Both the position numbers and the translations under genes were made by a program. Shown in pieces: positions 5,541-7,781 of a DNA stretch of 7,781 bases. Below the pieces are notes generated by a model. That model worked only from the letters and a program-made list of their open reading frames with translations. It did not search any database and was not told the DNA's origin. The stretch is from an uncultured Bacilli bacterium. GTDB taxonomy: Bacteria > Bacillota_I > Bacilli_A > RF39 > UBA660. The first letter of the stretch is position 1; each line of letters starts with the position of its first letter. Location: NCBI GenBank assembly GCA_944332505.1, contig CALVKC010000054.1:1-7781 (forward strand), in the 5' to 3' direction.

Positions 5541-6428
5541 CTTTTTGTCTTCCATTACTTCTTTTAATGCTGTTCCAAATGTTGCAACTCCTGATAGGTC
5601 TGCAGGAACTATAATTTTAGTTGATTTCCCATTTGCTAAGTTTTCTAATGCTTCATAACTTTTTAATCTAAGTACTGATTCATCTGCTCCAGCTTCTCTT
5701 AAAAGTTTTATTCCTTCCGCTTCGGCTTTTTTTATTTTTAATAAGGCTTCTGCTTCCCCTTCAGCAACTTTTATTTGACTCATCATTTGAGCTTCTGCTC
5801 TTAATATTGCACTTTCTTTTTCACCTTCAGCTATTAAAATGCTAGATTTCTTTTCACCTTCGGCTTGTAAAATCTTTTCTCTTCTTTCTCTTTCAGCTCG
5901 CATTTGTTTTTCCATAGTATCTTGTATGTCTCTCGGAGGTAAGATGTTTTTTACTTCTACTCTATTTACCTTAATTCCCCATGGATCTGTTGCTTCATCT
6001 AATATAGAACGCATTTTGGTATTTATTATATCTCTACTTGTTAATGTTTGATCAAGTTCAAGTTCACCAATTATGTTACGTAGAGTTGTTGCTGTTAAAT
6101 TTTCTATTGCATTAATTGGATATTCTACTCCATATGTGTATAGTTTTGGATCTGTTATTTGAAAATATACTACGGTATCTATTTGCATTGTAACATTATC
6201 TTTTGTAATTACTGGTTGTGGTGCAAAATCTTTTACTTGTTCTTTTAATGATACTTTATTGGCTATGTTGTCAATAAATGGTATCTTGAAATGTAGACCA
6301 TTTTGCCATGTTACATAATATGAACCTAGTCTTTCTATTACATAACTCTTGGCTTGTGGTACTATTTTTATATTTGGTATTATTAATATACATATTATTA
6401 CTAAAATTGCAATTATTATTTCTGGCAT
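5523..6428 (-). CDS. SPFH/Band 7 (stomatin/QmcA-like) membrane protein
   Basis: A 301-residue SPFH-domain protein that probably forms membrane-bound oligomeric scaffolds. It has an N-terminal hydrophobic anchor (about residues 3-20), then the SPFH domain (about 21-190): VPQAKSYVIERLGSYYVTW, GLHFKIPFIDNI, VSLKEQVKDF, PVITKDNVTMQIDTVVYFQI, and RNIIGELELDQTLTSRD, all typical of the stomatin/QmcA subgroup. A helical coiled-coil tail (about 170-245) carries repeated AEGE/AEAE elements. The tail is much shorter than in flotillin FloT, and LPPRDIQDTMEKQMRAERERR (163-183) favours QmcA-like over FloT. The start codon overlaps the nfeD stop by 1 nt (TAATG), with GGGTGA just upstream inside nfeD, so translation is probably coupled. 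SPFH proteins of this group typically work with a short NfeD partner, as in E. coli qmcA-ybbJ. Confidence 0.93.
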   Translation of the reverse strand: MPEIIIAILVIICILIIPNIKIVPQAKSYVIERLGSYYVTWQNGLHFKIPFIDNIANKVSLKEQVKDFAPQPVITKDNVTMQIDTVVYFQITDPKLYTYGVEYPINAIENLTATTLRNIIGELELDQTLTSRDIINTKMRSILDEATDPWGIKVNRVEVKNILPPRDIQDTMEKQMRAERERREKILQAEGEKKSSILIAEGEKESAILRAEAQMMSQIKVAEGEAEALLKIKKAEAEGIKLLREAGADESVLRLKSYEALENLANGKSTKIIVPADLSGVATFGTALKEVMEDKKNNTKK

Positions 6429-6850
6429 TATTTATCACCCTTTCTTACTACTAATTTAACACCTTCAATGGCATCAATTATTACTTCTTCACCAACTTCA
6501 ATTTTTTTGTTACTTATTGCACTCCATTTTTTACCATCAACTTTTACTTCTCCAATAACGTTTTTCTTAATTTCTTCAGTAACTATCCCTTTCATACCTA
6601 TGACTCTATCTATATTAGTTCTTTCTCTTTGTGTCGGTAGATATTTTTTTAATATTGGTCTCGTTGTAATTAATAAAATTATTCCTAATACTGCAAATAT
6701 TGTAGATACTATTGCTACATCTTCAATGAAAAATGATAATATTAAAGCTACTATACCACTTATTACAAACCATATCGTTAATAAATTTACTGTGGCTACT
6801 TCAATAATCGTTAATACTATAACTAATATTAACCAAAAAATCCAATCCAT
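6428..6850 (-). CDS. Short NfeD-family membrane protein
   Basis: A 140-residue short-form NfeD protein (no serine-protease domain). There are three membrane segments at about residues 3-20, 24-41 and 45-63, then a cytoplasmic OB-fold at about 80-137: IGMKGIVTEEI, NVIGEVKVDGKKWSAISN, IEVGEEVIIDAIEGVKLVVRK. The pattern G.V.V.G..W.A.S...I..G..V.V is diagnostic. GGAG at 6861-6864, 10 nt before the ATG, supports the start, and -10 TATAAT lies further upstream. It overlaps the following SPFH gene by 1 nt, the usual NfeD-SPFH arrangement in which NfeD supports the scaffold protein. In the literature such pairs are tied to membrane organisation and stress, but the precise role is not known. Confidence 0.93.
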   Translation of the reverse strand: MDWIFWLILVIVLTIIEVATVNLLTIWFVISGIVALILSFFIEDVAIVSTIFAVLGIILLITTRPILKKYLPTQRERTNIDRVIGMKGIVTEEIKKNVIGEVKVDGKKWSAISNKKIEVGEEVIIDAIEGVKLVVRKGDK

Positions 6851-6872
6851 AAAACTTCAACTCCATGTACTT

Positions 6873-6878
6873 ATTATA
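6873..6878 (-). promoter_or_regulatory. Predicted -10 box of the nfeD-SPFH operon
   Basis: A perfect TATAAT on the minus strand lies 22 nt before the nfeD start codon and just downstream of the DUF1292 terminator, where a new promoter is needed. The matching -35 position holds only T-rich sequence from the terminator tail (TTTTTT, about 6896-6901), so only the -10 is convincing. Confidence 0.45.
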
Positions 6879-6893
6879 TAATAATTTTATATG

Positions 6894-6916
6894 AAAAAAA
6901 AGTGCTAAATAGCACT
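6894..6916 (-). terminator. Intrinsic terminator after the DUF1292 gene
   Basis: AGTGCT (6901-6906) and AGCACT (6911-6916) form a 6-bp stem with a 4-nt loop, followed on the minus strand by seven U (6894-6900). The stem contains the DUF1292 stop codon (6905-6907). It separates this operon from nfeD. Confidence 0.8.
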
Positions 6917-7168
6917 ATTGTTTTCTTGCATATCTAATTTGATTGTAAATAAATTTACTAACTTACCTAATGTTTCTTCATCAGCTATTCTAATTACATA
7001 TTGTTCATCATTTTCAATGTGTTCTTTTAATACTACATATTCATCACTAGGTTCTTCATCTTCATTTAAAACAACTGCTAGAAAATATTTTTCATTTGCT
7101 AAAGTTGCTTCTTCAAGTAATAAACAATTTACATCATTTTCTAAAGTAATCACAGTATCAACCTTCAT
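6905..7168 (-). CDS. DUF1292 (YrzB-like) small protein
   Basis: An 87-residue, strongly acidic soluble protein with no membrane segment. The opening TVITLENDVNCLLLEE (5-20), then YFLAVVLNEDEEPSDEYVVLKE (28-49) and YVIRIADEETLGKLVNLF (57-74), fit DUF1292, a family of small Firmicute proteins usually near ruvX/yqgF and alaS in Bacillus; its function is unknown. The start is supported by AGGGAG at 7175-7180, 6 nt before the ATG. This site lies within the last codons of the upstream gene, from which it is separated by only 2 nt, so the two are probably co-transcribed and translationally coupled. The usual ruvX/alaS neighbours are not visible here; they could lie upstream beyond the window or be absent. 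Confidence 0.8.
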   Translation of the reverse strand: MKVDTVITLENDVNCLLLEEATLANEKYFLAVVLNEDEEPSDEYVVLKEHIENDEQYVIRIADEETLGKLVNLFTIKLDMQENNSAI

Positions 7169-7170
7169 AT

Positions 7171-7781
7171 TTATCTCCCTCTACCAACAGCAGCTGCTAC
7201 TTCTTCATTTAAATCATTTAAGTCGTCTTCTACTTTATTTCTTTTCATATTCATGGCTTTTTTAAATCCATTTTGAAATGCTGGAATAACTTTTTTTAAT
7301 CCTTGCCATGTCTCAGGCATATTTTCTTCTTCTAACATTGGTTCAACTATACCTGATGCTTTTATATTGTCACGATATTCTTTAGAAATTAATCTTTTAA
7401 TTACTAAGGCACTTCCACCCAATGTAGCTAAAGCTACTGATGATAATGCTAGACCTGAAGCAATTCCTACTACAGCACTAGCTGTAAGTAATTTTTTAAC
7501 TCCTTGAGCCATTTTAGCTCTTCTTGTTTTTGTAACTTTAGTCTTTTTATTAGCAGGTATTCTTGAAGCAGTATTTTGTACATCTTCGGTATTAATTACA
7601 AAATCAGGAACACCTAAATCATTTTTATATTCAGGGTAATCTGGATCATTTTCAAATTCTGATAAATCCATCGTTTCTGTAATAGGTGTTTCTCTTATTT
7701 GATCAAAATCATTTTCAGGTAACACCACAGGTGGTTTAGGTAATGAATCCTCTAATTTGTTAGGTTTTACTTCTTCTGGTA
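7171..7781 (-). CDS. Unrecognised acidic/hydrophobic protein, 3' part only
   Basis: The open frame continues past the right edge. The 17 codons before the first possible start, a GTG at 7728, are open, and that GTG has no ribosome site and lies in a Pro-rich coding-like stretch (KPPVVLPEND), so the true start is outside the window. The visible part has a Pro/Asp/Glu-rich low-complexity segment (PEEVKPNKLEDSLPKPP to about DLGVPDFV), a basic patch (KKTKVTKTRRAKMAQGVKK), then a small-residue hydrophobic run of about 30 residues (LLTASAVVGIASGLALSSVALATLGGSALVI) that could be one long or two short membrane segments, and a charged helical end finishing AAAVGRGR. I do not recognise the family. It lies 2 nt upstream of DUF1292, so an operon partner role is possible. 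A disordered cytoplasmic domain tethered to the membrane is a fair structural guess, but no function is claimed. Confidence 0.7.
   Translation of the reverse strand, partial: PEEVKPNKLEDSLPKPPVVLPENDFDQIRETPITETMDLSEFENDPDYPEYKNDLGVPDFVINTEDVQNTASRIPANKKTKVTKTRRAKMAQGVKKLLTASAVVGIASGLALSSVALATLGGSALVIKRLISKEYRDNIKASGIVEPMLEEENMPETWQGLKKVIPAFQNGFKKAMNMKRNKVEDDLNDLNEEVAAAVGRGR

Noticed and set aside
6871..6884. 14-bp perfect palindrome made only of A and T upstream of nfeD
   Set aside because: It consists of TA-rich sequence around a TATAAT box, and such palindromes are likely by chance in DNA this AT-rich. No second copy supports an operator.
3547..7265. Several plus-strand open frames opposite priA, SPFH, nfeD and DUF1292 (for example 3547-3870, 4881-5144, 6468-6881, 6918-7265)
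   Set aside because: They are antisense shadows of well-recognised genes. Their products are Leu/Phe/Ser-rich without family motifs, and they lack clear ribosome sites.
7726..7728. GTG as the start codon of the right-edge gene
   Set aside because: The frame stays open for 17 codons up to the window edge, there is no ribosome site, and the upstream residues continue the same Pro/Glu-rich composition. The gene is truncated by the window instead.
1..7781. UGA read as tryptophan, as in Mycoplasma
   Set aside because: Trp codons checked (for example the two after the lemA start) are TGG, and all long genes run full length without internal TGA, so the standard code suffices.

Overview
The window is strongly AT-rich, tightly packed DNA from a low-GC Gram-positive bacterium. 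Strong Shine-Dalgarno sites (for example AGGAGG before lemA), short gaps, U-tailed hairpin terminators and a PriA/LemA/NfeD/DUF1292 gene set all point to Bacillota. The style of the left-edge protein suggests an uncultured gut-type Bacilli (RF39-like or Erysipelotrichia-like), but that placement is inference from memory of families, not a search. Tryptophan is encoded by TGG, no full-length gene has an in-frame TGA, and the eight visible stops are TAA or TAG. The standard code therefore fits, and Mycoplasma-type UGA=Trp does not.

Layout, left to right. (a) 1-434, minus strand: the 5' part of a gene for a membrane-anchored surface-type protein, cut by the window edge. (b) 435-573: a divergent intergenic region with three palindromic sites spaced 29-30 bp apart that overlap predicted promoters in both directions. 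(c) 574-777, plus strand: a 67-residue XRE-type HTH repressor, the only plus-strand gene, followed by a bidirectional terminator. (d) 799-3241, minus strand: lemA followed by a DUF2207 membrane protein with a glycine-rich tail, with a hairpin terminator in the short gap between them and a 13-bp perfect dyad over the lemA promoter. (e) 3311-5485, minus strand: priA, the primosomal helicase. (f) 5523-6850, minus strand: an nfeD-SPFH (stomatin/QmcA-like) pair overlapping by 1 nt. (g) 6905-7781, minus strand: a DUF1292 gene and, upstream of it, the 3' part of an unrecognised acidic/hydrophobic protein that continues past the window edge.

Functionally, most of the window is core genome: replication restart (PriA) flanked by two membrane-associated modules (LemA/DUF2207 and NfeD/SPFH). 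The part that looks like a self-contained, less described unit is the left end: a small repressor divergent from a membrane-anchored protein, with three helically phased operators between them. This looks like an autoregulated switch controlling a surface protein. No tRNA, rRNA, CRISPR array, insertion sequence or known defence system was seen.
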